Assembly: GCA_021234155.1 (NCBI GenBank)
Contig: JAJEKV010000005.1
Span: 4,652,952 to 4,716,951, forward strand
From: Isoetes taiwanensis
Taxonomy: Eukaryota > Streptophyta > Lycopodiopsida > Isoetales > Isoetaceae
Length of the DNA stretch: 64,000 bases
Reading direction: 5' to 3'
The notes below the pieces were generated by a model, which made no database searches, was not told where the DNA came from, and worked only from the letters and a program-made list of their open reading frames with translations. Position numbers and translations under genes: made by a program. Below, piece after piece: positions 32,851 through 44,475 of the stretch. Within the stretch, counting starts at the first letter, position 1. Every line of letters begins with the position of its first letter.

Positions 32851-33355
32851 ATGAGCTCCATCATATATGGAACATACCTTGAGAATGCCATCAGTCCCAC
32901 TTGCTTAAGCTCTTGGTGGGGCCCGTCCTTCTATATGGAGTTCGAAGTCTGGGCCTCGGTGACCGTTGCTACCTGGAATAACTTGGAGCAGGTGCAGAAA
33001 GCCTTCTTGGCACGGGCACTAGGAGTGATGTCCACGGTCCCATATCAAATCTTGTTGCATGAGACATGTTTCTTGCCTCTTCATATCGGCACATCATCTA
33101 CTTTCAGAAAGTGGCCAATATGGACGATGCTCGTCTCCCCAACTTGGCCTACAATGTGGCAATGGGGCCACATGGATTGCTGGAGGTGTGGCTAGCCAGG
33201 TGGAATGTGCAGGAGCATAGGTGTATGCAGGTGCAAACAAAAACAGATCCCCATAGTAACGTTTGCCCCACGGGCATTGTCAAAGGTGGATTTGAGGTTT
33301 TGATTGAGTGTCGAACAATCAGAGCCTGGATTTCTAAGATGGAATTCTAGATGAA
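32851..33355 (+). mobile_element. LINE ORF2 C-terminal fragment
   Basis: Frames read WNNLEQVQKAFLARALGVMS, VPYQILLHETCFLPL, then (shifted) FQKVANMDDARLPNLAYNVA. This is the post-RT segment of plant LINEs ('W..le..QK.FL...LG....PY..LL.E...lPl'). One frameshift near 33.1 kb separates the pieces. The 3' end is indistinct. Confidence 0.55.
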
Positions 33356-33665
33356 CGAAGCTGAAGCGATGATTATCCTTGTTGAGGTATGAATCTGGAA
33401 AATCAAAGATCTGCCCAGACTGAGTTCATCCATCATCTCGCAAAGTCTAGAGGTGCAAATGGAGCCCTCATGGTGGCCAAAAGCCTTCTACATCACATCC
33501 AACTTAAATAAAGAAACAACAAAAATGCTAGAAAAAAAGAAAGATACCAAGAAAATTGACCAAGCAAACCTGTATGTAAGGGAAAGAGCAATAGAACTGG
33601 AAAAAACCAAATAGCACGCATCATAATCCTTTGTGTGTCTTTAACCATTTAGGATTTGTAGTTAA

Positions 33666-33745
33666 ATAGAATAGAATAGAATAGAATAGAATAGAATAGA
33701 ATAGAATAGAATAGAATAGAATAGAATAGAATAGAATAGAATAGA
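33666..33745 (-). repeat. (TATTC)n microsatellite, tail of LINE-B
   Basis: Sixteen pentamer units (AATAG/GAATA as read on plus). They abut the 3' UTR end of LINE-B, as CTTC does for LINE-A. Confidence 0.9.
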
Positions 33746-34300
33746 GTTTTTATCGTCCACGGAGACCAATGGCCTATGGGACCCAAATAGGAGGCGCAAC
33801 AAGCATATTACTGTCCGCGTTAAAAAACCCCCTCCCCGCCCATAAAGGGTTGTTTGGGGAAAAACCGTGACAGGAATAGGTTTGCTGTCAAACTGTACAA
33901 ATACAAATACAAATATAGACAGAAATATGTACATGTATTAGGTAAGTGCCCGAGGGCCGAGCTTATCTCAGTGATCCATGACCTCCTGAATGTATGAGCC
34001 CAACCTCCGTACCGAGCTCGTGCTTAGCATCTCATGCAGGGGCTGGCCAGGACGGACCAGCTCAGCATAGCGTATCCGAATGTCATCATATGCTGGACAA
34101 CTCTGAATGGTGTGGCATTCGTCTTCCACGGCTCCAAATGGCAGTGTTGACAAAGCCTCTCCTGACGCAGCTCCCCAACCCATCTCCATGTCTCAATCCG
34201 GAGATAGTGTGCACCTGTGCGAATAGAGGCAATGGATATGCGCTTTTTCATGGGTAGATGAGTGCATGAGAATCTTGACATAGGGTCTTGACTCACTCCA
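33746..34300 (-). mobile_element. LINE-B: same family as LINE-A
   Basis: The minus strand reads RISIASIRTGAHYLRIETWR and WVGELRQERLCQHCHLE, then in a second frame GAVEDECHTIQSCPAYDDIR and GSYIQEVMDH, ending at 33968. The C..C...E.H.I..C cluster and GSYIQEV match LINE-A. The 3' UTR includes CACGGTTTTTCC, GGGTCCCATAG and GTGGACGATAAAAA and leads into the TATTC repeat. It is 5'-truncated near 34.3 kb. Confidence 0.8.
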
Positions 34301-34964
34301 CCTCAATCTAGGACTATAGATATCTCAGGCCCTAGATTCCCATGTATTATCTTGACTTTGAGTGCTAGTTGTACATTGTAAGTTATTCATATATGTATTG
34401 AACATATTACTTCATAAACAACCTACAATAATTAATCACCATGAGTAAAACGTCTTAAAAGCATCTTGACAAATGAAATTGTCATGTACTTATGTGGACA
34501 ATCTTTTTAAAGTCCAAGCTTTCACTTGACATCATTGTATAGTCATGATATTCTCTATGGCAACTTTTATGAGAATGTTAACTATGAGGAAGGCTGATAT
34601 CGTCATATTTATGTGCCTTTTAAAATGTATAGGCGTACTCGTGCGCACAAGTAGCATCATCTAAAACCTTGATGCTAGAACTTACAATCAAGAATTTTTA
34701 CCGTTTGAATCATATTTCTAAAACATGGCAATATTCAACACCATTTTGGAGCTACCAAAACAACTTCCAAATTTTGCAAAAGTTTAGCCGATAAGAGTAA
34801 ATACATCTTATTGTAATGTATAATACGTGGGAGTGACATACCCTTCCCTTGCTCACGATGTCATCTAAAATAGTTACTGCCCCCAAAATGGCTGAAGTGG
34901 GTCCTTACCCCGGGTTTCTGTTTTTTTTTTTTTTTTGGGGCCTCGAGGGGGGGGGGGGGGGGGT
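34301..34964. other. Unassigned DNA, ends in poly(T)-poly(G)
   Basis: No gene recognised. T and G homopolymers at about 34920-34962 are likely length-variable. Confidence 0.35.
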
Positions 34965-35117
34965 GGCTAAACTATGGTCTTTTTTGGGCAGAAGAAGAGA
35001 AAAAAGAAAAATTAGCCAAGTCCATTTCACGACCAACCTCCATTTAGTTCGACTTTAGCTCATCATTGCAAGTTTAGCCAGAACTTGAAAACTTTTAAGT
35101 CTAATTTTGGCATAGTT
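34965..35117. mobile_element. Possible MITE with CTAAACTATG inverted ends
   Basis: TGGCTAAACTATGG at the left and GGCATAGTTTAGTGCC at the right are near inverse. The right half is related in inverse orientation to 50440-50600 (AACTTTTAAG and AATTTTGGCATAGTTTAG type text). No target duplication was resolved. Confidence 0.4.
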
Positions 35118-36150
35118 TAGTGCCCTCACTGAAGTGGATCTTCCCCCCACTAACTTTACAACGATTATATCCACTAATGACATGCTAAACCCGTGACCTT
35201 AAGCATGGAATGAGTAAACCCATGAGCCCCTCCATGTAGGTAAGTGCCATAAATAACATTTGTGTTATGTGGAAGAGATGGATGTGTGCTCAAGCCCTGC
35301 AATAGCTTACAAAGAAAGCATGTAAGCATAACCATAAGGGATATAGTATCTTACCTTCAGAGTGCAGTAGCTTACATATTAGAATCTACCTATAGTAAGA
35401 AGTTGTATATTGAATCTCGGGTCTTTCCTAACGGCAAGACAATTATTGACAAGGTTCACAATTCGTAGGCAAATAGGTTGAGGACCAACTTCCATCACCA
35501 TCTCTCCCAAAGCATGTGAGGATAGGATCAACCGGGAGTGCTAGAGGCAGATCTTGGGTTTGGATACCATATTGCTCATACAATAGAGCCTACAGTGTTG
35601 CCGCAACTATTCCAAAGACTCACTGGCATCTGCCATGACGACCAAACTGAGCACAAATTGAGGTATCCTACAGAGAATTGGTACCTGGAATAGGTGAATC
35701 ACTAGATAGAGGAGTCTAAAGTCGGGTTCAATGTTCCAAATCAGTGACTGGTCCACCTGCCCCACTTTGACATGACATTCCAAACTCCAGTGAGGTTATA
35801 TTATCAAATACTCTTGCTTATTCTAGAATGAGTTAGATCTCCTTTCCAAACTCGTGCCCAGCTTATGTCTGATTCTTTAGGGACCTCGTAAGGACCAGAG
35901 CTGGGCTTTGAGCCAAGGCTTTAGCTACTTTAGAGCACCCATCCAAACTCAAATGATCAAATATCTAAGCCATAGACAAGATATTAGCTAGTATTTCAAC
36001 AATGGAGGGAGAGTCCAAACATGTTGGAGTTCATGGCTGTTGACACAAGTCGTATGGAGTAGAAGAATAGAGAAGCAAAGATGTTGGTAGAGCAAGAATG
36101 CAAAAAAGGACGAAATTAGGGCAAACTCTAAAATGGTTTTATGTGGGCAA
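35118..36150. other. Unassigned DNA
   Basis: No coding region, LTR or terminal repeat recognised in this stretch. Confidence 0.35.
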
Positions 36151-36761
36151 CCTCCAACATTTTTTGAAGCACAAAAGTTTGCTCTCAAGGCGGAAGACAA
36201 GCTAGAATATATTCATGAAGTTGCTGCTCCAGAGCATAAACAAACAGAAGATATTGCAACAAAAGTTTCTAAGCTTACAATAGGGGAGAAATCAAGGGAG
36301 GTTTAATAATTTACTTGTGAGTATTGTGGATTCATTCTAAAACCACATGTAGATTGCTGAAATTTTGTTCAAGATGTCAAATCAAGGGCCATAATGATCA
36401 AGAATGTAGGAAGAAGCAATTTTTTGAGAGGGTTAATCCAGTATTTGCTATTATGCAATAAGCACCACCTATTCCTATTCAAGTAATACAAGCAGTAACT
36501 CTTATACCACAACTCCAATTTTTTGAGAGGGTTATTCCAGTATTTGCGATTATGCAATAAGCACCACCTATTCATATTCAAGTAATATAAGTAGCAACTC
36601 TCATACCACAATTCAATCGAGGAGTTGTTTTTAGTGGCATAATTTTAATAATTTATAATTAGTTTTTGGGTAGCCTGCGATGTGTGGCTATTCAGTCTCA
36701 ACCGATGTAAAACACCTGCTGAGATGAATGAACGAAATAGTCTAATCGGCAGTTTGGATGC

Positions 36762-37145
36762 ATGATGCGAGTCCTCATGAGAGTCAAGGGCCATAATGAT
36801 CAAGAATGTAGGAAGAAGCAATTCTTTGAGAGGGTTAATCCAGTATTTGCTATTATGGAACAAGCTCCACCTATTCCTATTCAACCAATACAAGCAACAA
36901 CTCTCATACCACAAGTTCCAATGATACCACAAGCTCCAATGCTTCAACAAGTTTCAATGGATTCCACACAAATGGTGCAGCCAAAACAGGGATGGTATCC
37001 AAGTAAGGCTCATTTGTATTGCAAGTTATGTGATAAATTCAAGCATGACGAGAGTACTTGTTGGAAAATTTATGGAAAACCAGAATGGGCAACCAAGAAG
37101 TATCCATCAAGGCAGCAAGTGTTTGACTCAGTACCTCTTCGTGAT
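36762..37145 (+). CDS. Gag C-terminus with CCHC zinc knuckle
   Basis: The frame reads KGHNDQECRKKQFFERVNPV, a proline/glutamine-rich linker, then CKLCDKFKHDESTC followed by WKIYGKPEWATKKYPSRQQV and FDSVPLRD, where the hAT-type MITE begins. The reading resumes at 37959 as NDVLIHDAKYIENPQIKNLI. The knuckle would bind element RNA in the capsid. This is a remnant only, with a stop upstream. Confidence 0.6.
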
Positions 37146-37950
37146 CAGGGAAAAAATTAAGCATGCTATATATTTTTCCACAAAAAATGGTTTGGCTATT
37201 TTTCAAAATTTTACAGTACTCTATGATATACATTTGGCTAAAGTTATTATTACCATTACATTTATATGTACTTGGACTTGGCGAAACTTTTGAATTAAGT
37301 ACTTGGCTATTTTTTTAACTGGAAAAAGCAAAAAATATAAATTTTGAAGCTTTAGATATATGTACTACAATTATAAATAATAATCAACGATCAAGACATA
37401 TACAATAATATTAAAAAACTTTTAACAGAAGCTCACAACATAGCTTATAATATCCATGATCTGAACAATATTCAATGCAATGACACCTTCTAGATATGGT
37501 GATCAAATTGCACTTATATCTAACCCCTGAGGGAAGATGTTATGCAACCAACTCGGGCATCTAGAGAAATATTGGCCATCTCTTACAATTCCTTTTTGAA
37601 GATGCATATATGATATATGTAATAGAAATGCATAGTTTGAAAAACTACTATCACTGATGATGGTAGGTGGAGATGTGTAAAAGTCTACAATAGGAATTCA
37701 TTTTTGTTTGGTTATTAATGATTTAATATGTACTTATTGTAATATAAAGAAAGGCTAATCCCTTTTTCTTTAAGGAAAAGGGGAAAAATAGTTTGGCTAA
37801 TCCTAAAAAAATAATGGAGTATTTGTTTTAGCTATGGCTATTTTTTATTTTTTTAAAAGAAATCTCCCTTCTTAAAGTTCGCCGCAAAAATTGTCTAAAC
37901 CCCCTAAAAAATCGCCATTTGGCTATTAATAGCCACTAATTTTTTCCATG
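37146..37950 (+). mobile_element. 805-bp hAT-type MITE, copy 2
   Basis: Same length and ends as copy 1 at 14022. The flanking 8-mers are TTCGTGAT (37138-37145) and TTCCTGAT (37951-37958), one mismatch. By eye I found only two base differences from copy 1 (in GAAGATRTTATGC and CATAGTTTRAAAAAC), so both probably moved recently. Confidence 0.9.
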
Positions 37951-38479
37951 TTCCTGATAATGATGTCCTCATTCACGATGCAAAGTATATTGAAAATCCT
38001 CAAATTAAAAATCTTATTGTGGAACTTAAGAAGCAAGAGAAGGCAAAATTAGTAGTGAATTGTGGATTTGTTGAGGTGGAGGATGACACATTTCAGCAAG
38101 AAGAAGAGATCGGAGAAGTAAATATCAAAACAGGGGGTTCAAGAACCAAGAGTAGTGCCGATAGCCGAGAAGACTAAGAGCTCTTTGCCAAAGGCTTTGA
38201 CGGGATCAATCTTAAAGGTGTCAGCACCTGAGAAGATGCAATTCAATGTGCTACCCACAGAATAGTTTTAATCTATAGAAGAAAATCAGCCTATGTTGAC
38301 GCATCCTATGGTGGAGAAGGACATTCATAATGAAGATGATGTGATCAGCCAAGTTTTAGCTACTAAAATCACATTTATTCTTGAACAGTTGATCTAATTT
38401 GTTGCAAAAGTGAGGAGAAAGAAGAAAATCAGAAGTTTCAGTCCAACAAATCCTATCAAATGATACCAACAAGACTAAA

Positions 38480-38770
38480 ATGGAGCTACCAGCTCGACAA
38501 TTGAAGGATCTAGGGCCATTTCTTTGTGATATGAGTATAAAAGGATATTTAGCCAACATAGATACAGATAGTGGAGTAAATATAATACCTTACCATATAA
38601 TGCTTCAAGTTGGTTTGAAAATGATGGAACCGACAACTATGATGCTTAAAGCATTCAATCAAATAAAGGTGTAGCCTATGGGAGTTTTAAAAAATGTCTT
38701 ATACAATGTACATAAGGTGGAAGCAATTTTAGATTTTATAGTTTTGGAATTTCCAGAGAAGTGTATATGT
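38480..38770 (+). pseudogene. Retroviral-type protease remnant
   Basis: The frame reads LPARQLKDLGPFLCDMSIKG, YLANIDTDSGVNIIPYHIML, PTTMMLKAFNQIKV, a stop, then PMGVLKNVLYNVHKVEAIL. The arrangement matches plant gypsy aspartic proteases ('..IDTGSGVNI.P......GL....PT...L..F......P.G.'). The glycine of DTG is changed to aspartate. Confidence 0.5.
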
Positions 38771-39582
38771 TGAAACTTATACTTTCTTGCTAAGCTGACA
38801 TGGTTAGATGTCGGACAAGCTGAGGCATCATAGCGGAAGCGTGAAATGACCATCTTTCAACGAGAATACAAGATTGCTGTAGATCATCCTCTGAAATCAA
38901 GGAAATATGGAACAAACAGAAATCAGGTAAATCTAATCACGTCTCACATGGTTGAAGAGTATGAGCATGTTCTTTATGTGAAATTGATAAGTTTGGACAT
39001 TGTCATGAGAAAGAAAGTGATAGATGCATGAGCAGCCCTGAGCTTGAGACTTTTTACACATGTGAAACATTTTTGGATGTTGATGAACTATTATTATATG
39101 AGCTAGAGATGGAAAGCATTTGACCACTCTGAAGATATGTTATGTGCTCTTGAATTTGGTGACAGTCATGATAACAGTCCTCTTTATGAGACTTTCAAAT
39201 TTGAGACATATATTCTAGCTGAGCAGGACTTTTGCATGCCTCAAATAGAGAAATTTTCTCACTTTGATGCTTTGGCACTAAATTATAAGCTAGAATTGCT
39301 AATTTTTTCCGCTTTGATGAATGAAGTGTGTATAGAATGGTTCAGACCTATGTTTCAGCTTTGTAGCAGTCCAAAGAAGTCTGAAAATCAAGAAAAACTA
39401 TTTGTTTCATGTTTGAGCATGGAAGTGTAGAAGAGTTTAGTAAATTTGAGCATGATGATGTGACAAAGGATGGAAAATTGGACATGAGCAGCACTTTATC
39501 TCAGTGTATAGCAGCCAAAGATGCTCGTAAAGGTTTATTTTCACCATTTGAGACTAATAACTTAGCTGGAATATATCAGTTT

Positions 39583-39937
39583 TGAACCTTTAAATCGTTC
39601 GATGTTATCCTAAATGAATACTTTATAATTTTAAAGTAGCTATTTCTATGTTTGCCTTTTTAAGGTGGCCTCGATTGTTTCGAGCCAATACAGATGCAAA
39701 TCCGGTCAGCTCTACTAGACCGACGGATGCTTGTATTATTAATATGTGATTAGAGCATAATCATGTATCGAAAGGTGCTAGATCCGATCTAATCTAAGGA
39801 GCAAGGTTTGAGCATATGACATTGAAATCGTAGTCAATAGGTGAACAGCAGCATGGTCAATACCATTGCTACAGTGCTCGGTTCATAGTTGAATATTTTG
39901 TCTATTCTATCATGTTGAGACAAAATTTAACTAGGCC
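39583..39937 (+). repeat. Copia 5' LTR
   Basis: Matches 46891-47244 along its length with scattered substitutions (for example AAATCGTTCGATG against AAATAGTTCGAAG). Confidence 0.8.
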
Positions 39938-40007
39938 GTTTATTGATACAATGTTAACTAGTGGTGTTTACAAGTAATGGTGCTTGAACTCCATAATGCA
40001 ATTGGCT

Positions 40008-41313
40008 AACCTTTTTTTGAAACTTCATCACCCTCCCGAAGCCCAGCTCTCCTATCCGACCGTTGAATCCTCCATTCAAGGGCCCTTCTTAGGGAAGGTC
40101 CAAAAGATTCCAATCGGTTCGGAGGAACTTGTCAAACCGCGGATCGCCCTGAGGGCAACCGTGTAGAAACTGGAGTGTTTTATCGTTCGGGCACCGCGGA
40201 GGCTCTGGAATGGCAATTCGACTTCGCCAAGTCGTCCAGAATGGCGAAATTACCCTAGAAAGTAAGTTATAAGGTCAGTTTTGCAAAAGAAAGAAACACT
40301 TACGCCCTACACGGTAGTATCCAGCATCCACATCCTAGGCCAAATTGGCTACGAGTGTGTTGGACATGAGCTACTTTGGCGCTTCTTGGAGGAGGGGTAG
40401 TCTTCTGACCACAGAACTTGGTTCTTAGGGCAATGTCAACGTTTTGAGTCTATTGGCAGAGCTAAATCACGGTTCCGGAGAGGGGACATTGCCCGTCTGT
40501 CTACAGGGCCTTGAGGAGAGGACTTTTGGGGCAAGCAGCCTCCAAGGGAATTTTAGGGTCCATGCTTTGGCATCAACACCCTCCCTCCACGTCAAGACGC
40601 TGCACAAGGTCCCGGCCGAATCTGACAAGGAGAGGGCCTCCGAAACGTAAACCCTGTGGGTTGCCAGGTTCTAGAAAGGTTTGCGTTTTGGGGCCCGAGT
40701 TTTGGACTATTGCAGTTGGGACGTGGCCAAGAAGCTGCAGTTGAGAACGCGAAGTAAAAGAAACTGACGAAACGGAGTTTGGACCTGTCCTCCTCCGGAT
40801 GTGGCAATTAGAATTCGGGGGGCGCTTTTGCAGTGGCAAGACATTCATAAATTCGTAATTAATGCATTCTACGAAATTAAATTCTTGTTTTTTTGCCAGC
40901 TGGATTCCTAATTCATCACCAGCACGAAGCCCAATTTTCGGAATTTTCGGAGAAGGTCTAGATCAAGGGAGTTTTAGAACGTTCGGGGCAGCCCGTTGTG
41001 TGGCAACCGAGCTAGCACCCTTCCACAAGTCAAACAAGGCCAGGACCTTACGCTAATGACCACCCTCCCGGAGCCCGGTTCCCCTATCCGATCGTTGAAT
41101 CTTCCGTTCAAGGGCCTTTTTTCGGGAAGGTCCAAAAGATTTCGATTCAAATAAATCCTTAACATCTTCTTCTTCTTTATACTTCAACTCTCTCAATTCC
41201 TTGTCTAAAACATCCAACTGAGAGGAAGTTTTAAGCTGGTAGGTCTATGACAAAACACTCTGGTTTCTACATCGTCGCCCTTAGGATGCTCCTCGGTTTG
41301 ACAAGTTTCCCCA
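40008..41313. other. GC-rich composite insertion near copia gag
   Basis: The copia leader is interrupted by 1.3 kb of different composition. CACCCTCCCGAAGCCCAGCT + (40030-40115) recurs in the same orientation at 41058-41150. A second segment, GGAACTTGTCAAACCGCGGA + (40115-40163), recurs inverted at 41267-41313. Short ORFs here have no recognisable product. Ends and mechanism are unclear. Confidence 0.45.
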
Positions 41314-41960
41314 GACCGATGATTGCTGACCTTATTGCGGCAGGAGTACCCATAACATGTGAATAGCAGATTCTGTCATTAGCAAGGGCATTCTCAAAGT
41401 ACAAGAATATGCCCATCTTGATCAGAAATGTGGCCAAAAGCATGGAAGAAGCTGAGAACATGATAAAAACAGAATTAGAACAACACAACCTGGTTACTGA
41501 AGAAGAAGAAGAAGAAGAAGAGGAGCAAAACGAAATTCCGTATACTTCGGGTGGAAAGACATGTAGTGGACAAGGTAAACTGGGCCCTTGTTTTGTGTGC
41601 AATGCCTATGGCCATCTCATAGCCAATTGTCCTAAACTGAATAAAGGAAATAAGTGCCACAATTGTGAGGGATTTGGTGATTTGGCTTCTAACTGTTCAA
41701 GTCCAAAGAACTTCTCAAAAAACCAAGAGGGAAATATCTCTAAAGCTGGCAGGGGCAGAGGATATAACACTAGGGGAAGAGCAACTCGAAGAAGAGGAAG
41801 GGGCAGATCTGCCGATTTCAATGTTGCTACTGAAAAGGTCACAGAAGCAGAAGAAGAACTTGATGAAAACGCTGAGGTAAGCCACTCTAAATTACTATCA
41901 GTAGTTTCAGATTACAAACTAAAGGATGTTGACAATTTGTATGTGTTAGATAGTGGAGCT
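41314..41960 (+). CDS. Copia gag and start of protease
   Basis: IADLIAAGVPITCE, a stop, then ILIRNVAKSMEEAENMIKTE, then a glutamate run. Two zinc knuckles follow, CFVCNAYGHLIANC (about 41593-41634) and CHNCEGFGDLASNC (about 41657-41698), the second with D in place of H. An RG-rich stretch and the protease active site VLDSGA at 41943-41960 end it, and the nested LINE begins there. Gag would package element RNA. Confidence 0.7.
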
Positions 41961-42286
41961 GGCGTGATCAAGTTGTTGTAGGGACTGCAACTTGCTGTAG
42001 CAAGGTTTTATGAGCAAGTGCTTGCTGAAGTGAGCACTCCATTGAATAAGAAATGTGATAAGCAATGAAGCTGCATGGACCAGTCCCATAACTGAATTGT
42101 TCTACATTTAGCTTGCATTGCGTATAAAGCTTTCGTTCCACAAACAATCCTCTTATCTATGGCTGTATTCCATCTGTAATTTTCTATTATCTCAATTCCC
42201 AAATATTTATAGCTATGAACATGTTCAATGGGCTTACCTTTAATCTGAAAAACATGTTTTTTCCTCGTGCCAAACATCATACTTTT

Positions 42287-42322
42287 AATATATTGATGAC
42301 ACAGTTCTTCAAAAAAAAAAAA
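42287..42322 (+). mobile_element. Minimal poly(A) retro-insertion in the LINE
   Basis: Twenty-four bases (AATATATTGATGACACAGTT + CTTC) plus 12 A are flanked by the perfect 13-bp duplication ACATCATACTTTT (42274-42286 and 42323-42335). It is the innermost of three nested insertions: copia, then LINE, then this. Confidence 0.75.
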
Positions 42323-43111
42323 ACATCATACTTTTTGTCTTGTCGAGATTGAATGCCATTCCTGCTTGATCGCAAAAGGATGATAGCACCTCTATATGTT
42401 GTTGCAAGCCTTCTGCTGTTCATGCAAGGAGCACTATGTCATCTGCATATAGAAGAAGCATGATAAGGTATCCTGCGAGCACTACTCCGTCATAGCAATT
42501 TCTGTTAAGCCACCCTTCTACTTCGTCAATATAGATGCCAAATAAAATTGGAGATGCAGGACAACCCTGTTTAACACCAATATTACTGTTTATCGAGCTT
42601 TAGTTATGCTTGTAATATTGTATAGATGCTAGATATGGGGACCGGGTTTAGCAAGAAAAAAATGGAAAGATATAGAAGCAGTCCAAAAGCGCTATTTAAT
42701 GGATGAACTAGGAGTTAAACTCCAAACACTATATGCCATGATGCTTGCTGAAGTTGATATGTTGCCATTGGAGGGAGACACAATCTATCAATACCTTGTT
42801 TATGTAACCAGAGTTAAAGCCTTACCACATGAAAGGCTACCATATAAGGCAATGGAAGAAAGCAAGGAAAGTGGCTAGTATGCAGATGGAGAATTATGGC
42901 TGCAAAGATGGAACATCAGTATGGATGATATGCCATCACAAGAAGAAGCTATTCGGGACCTTGTTAGGACCAAAGTGATCGAGAGATTATGGGCCAACCC
43001 ACAAGGCAAGATGGACTTTTACAGGCGTGAAATAAATCCCATGGTTATGTACACAGCACAATAGTACTTGATAGACCATCTGCCTATGTCATCTAGAACC
43101 AGATTTGTCGG

Positions 43112-43387
43112 ATGAGGGTTAGCTCCCATCACCTACAAGTCGAGTGTGGAAGGTGGCATAAATTGCCAAGGTTCAGTCGCATATGTCAGATATGTCAGAC
43201 AGGGAAAGTGGAGGACGAGCATCAAGTTTTGCTTAGTTGTGCAGCTTATACATCTGTAAGAGAGCGACACAAGATCCAGGAAACAGATTGTGTGAATATC
43301 TATATTTTTTTTCAGTTGCCATCATGGAAGCTAGCAGCTTTCCTCATAGAAATGTTGCTTGTTCGTGATGCACAACTAAATAAGTAG
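43112..43387 (+). CDS. LINE ORF2 C-terminal zinc-cluster exon piece
   Basis: The frame reads MRVSSHHLQVECGRWHKLPR, then ICQICQTGKVEDEHQVLLSC and AAYTSVRERHKIQ, stopping at 43385-43387. The 'R....L....GRW.....RIC..C..G.VEDE.H.L..C..Y...R' pattern is standard for plant LINE ORF2 ends. It is in a different frame from the preceding pieces. Confidence 0.7.
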   Translation: MRVSSHHLQVECGRWHKLPRFSRICQICQTGKVEDEHQVLLSCAAYTSVRERHKIQETDCVNIYIFFQLPSWKLAAFLIEMLLVRDAQLNK

Positions 43388-43496
43388 CCTAGGTCATAAG
43401 GTTTTTAAGGAGTGCGTCTATTATGTAAACATTTCGTCTCCTAGACCGTAGGGTCTTTAAGAGATCATGAATAATCAATCCAATTCAATTCAATTT

Positions 43497-44475
43497 AACT
43501 CACCTTCTATGCTGAAGGAAAAAGTTCACAAAAATTCAAGCTTTGTGCAGATGGGGGATGGTAATCTGCAGAAGGTGACTGGGAGATATTTGTTCTTAAA
43601 GGAAATCCAGTCATTCTAGAGAATGTACTGTGTGTACCTAATTTAGTTAGAAATCTATTTTTTATAACACAGTTGGTAGATTTGGGATATCAAGTTGATT
43701 TTGGAACTCATCATTGCAAAGTACTTTTGAATAATGAAGTTAAATTTTTAGCAAAAAGAGTTGGCAGACTTTTTGCATTTCACAATGATGTTTTTGGGAT
43801 AATCAATGCTACTATGACACCTACATTTAAGATGTGGCATGAAAGGTTAGGACATACCCATGCAAACAACTTGAGCTTCATGATTAAGCAAGGACAAATC
43901 ATGGCAGAAAATAAAGAGGAATAAAATCTCAACTGTGCAGTCAAGCAGACTCCCTTTTTCAAAGAAAGGGAAGAGAGCCAAAGGAACTGATTGAACTTGT
44001 GCATAGTGACCTTAGTGGTCCTTTGAATGTGAGAAGCATACATGGCAAAAGATATTTCATCACCTTTACTGACGATTTTTCCAGGAAAACCAAATGTTAT
44101 ATATTAAGGACCAAAGATCAAGCATTCGAAGCATTCAAATTATACCAAGCTGAAGTTGAAAGGCAAACAGGTATGAAACTAAAATGTTTAAGGACTAACA
44201 GAGGAGGAGAGTTTGTATCTAACAGATTTAAAAGTTATTGCTTCAAAAATGAGATCGGAAGACAAGTCACATGTTCACACATCCCTCAACAAAATGGAGT
44301 CTCAGCAAGGAAAAACAGGTCCATTCTAAATGCAGTTAGATCTATGATCAAGCATGCTGGGTTGCCCAATTTTTTATGGGAGGAAGCAGTCAAGGCTGCT
44401 GTGGATATACAAAACAAATTGCCATCCAGAAGCATTAATGGGAAGACACCAGATGAGCTGTGGTATAGCATATGA
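43497..44475 (+). pseudogene. Copia protease end and integrase
   Basis: After the LINE the frame resumes with VQMGDGNLQKV, CVPNLVRNLFFITQLVDLGY, then the integrase zinc region MWHERLGHTHANNLSFM. The core has LIELVHSDLSGPLNV (first acidic residue intact). LKCLRTNRGGEFVSNRF has N where the second catalytic D is expected. HIPQQNGVSARKNRSILNAV has A where the catalytic E is expected. An in-frame stop (43922) and shifts break it. The core frame at 43999-44475 is otherwise long and clean. Confidence 0.8.

Larger units (their letters stand above)
36150..39560 (+). mobile_element. LTR retrotransposon gag/protease region, decayed
   Basis: The gag end (FALKAEDKLEYIHEVAAPEH near 36.17 kb) matches the gag-only element at 23.8 kb. 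There follows a tandem segment (36390-36480 and 36510-36560, QFFERVNPVFAIM), a CCHC knuckle CKLCDKFKHDESTCWKIYG at about 37018-37074, and a protease-like segment ANIDTDSGVNIIPYHIMLQV (about 38548-38607). The D-T-D-S-G there replaces the usual DTGSG. Further acidic coding runs to 39.43 kb. RT is not present. An 805-bp MITE interrupts the frame at 37146. No LTR pair was found. Confidence 0.6.
41961..43496 (+). mobile_element. LINE with inverted 5' segment, inside copia
   Basis: From about 42600 back to 41961 the minus strand encodes RT: GVKQGCPASPILFGIYIDEV, LLLYADDIVLLA, then SYKYLGIEII and AIDKRI. From 42601 onward the plus strand encodes the next part: IWGPGLARKKWKDIEAVQKR, LWLQRWNISMDDMPSQEEA, and a C-terminal cluster CQICQTGKVEDEHQVLLSC. 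The two pieces meet head to head and are consecutive in the protein. That is the structure made by twin priming during target-primed reverse transcription. The 3' end has a (CAATT)3-like tail at 43479-43496. Insertion is within the copia protease codons. Confidence 0.8.

Noticed and set aside
39921-39937. Copia LTR ending at GAGACA with the usual CA
   Set aside because: The next 15 bases are also identical in both LTRs, so the repeat extends to CTAGGCC.
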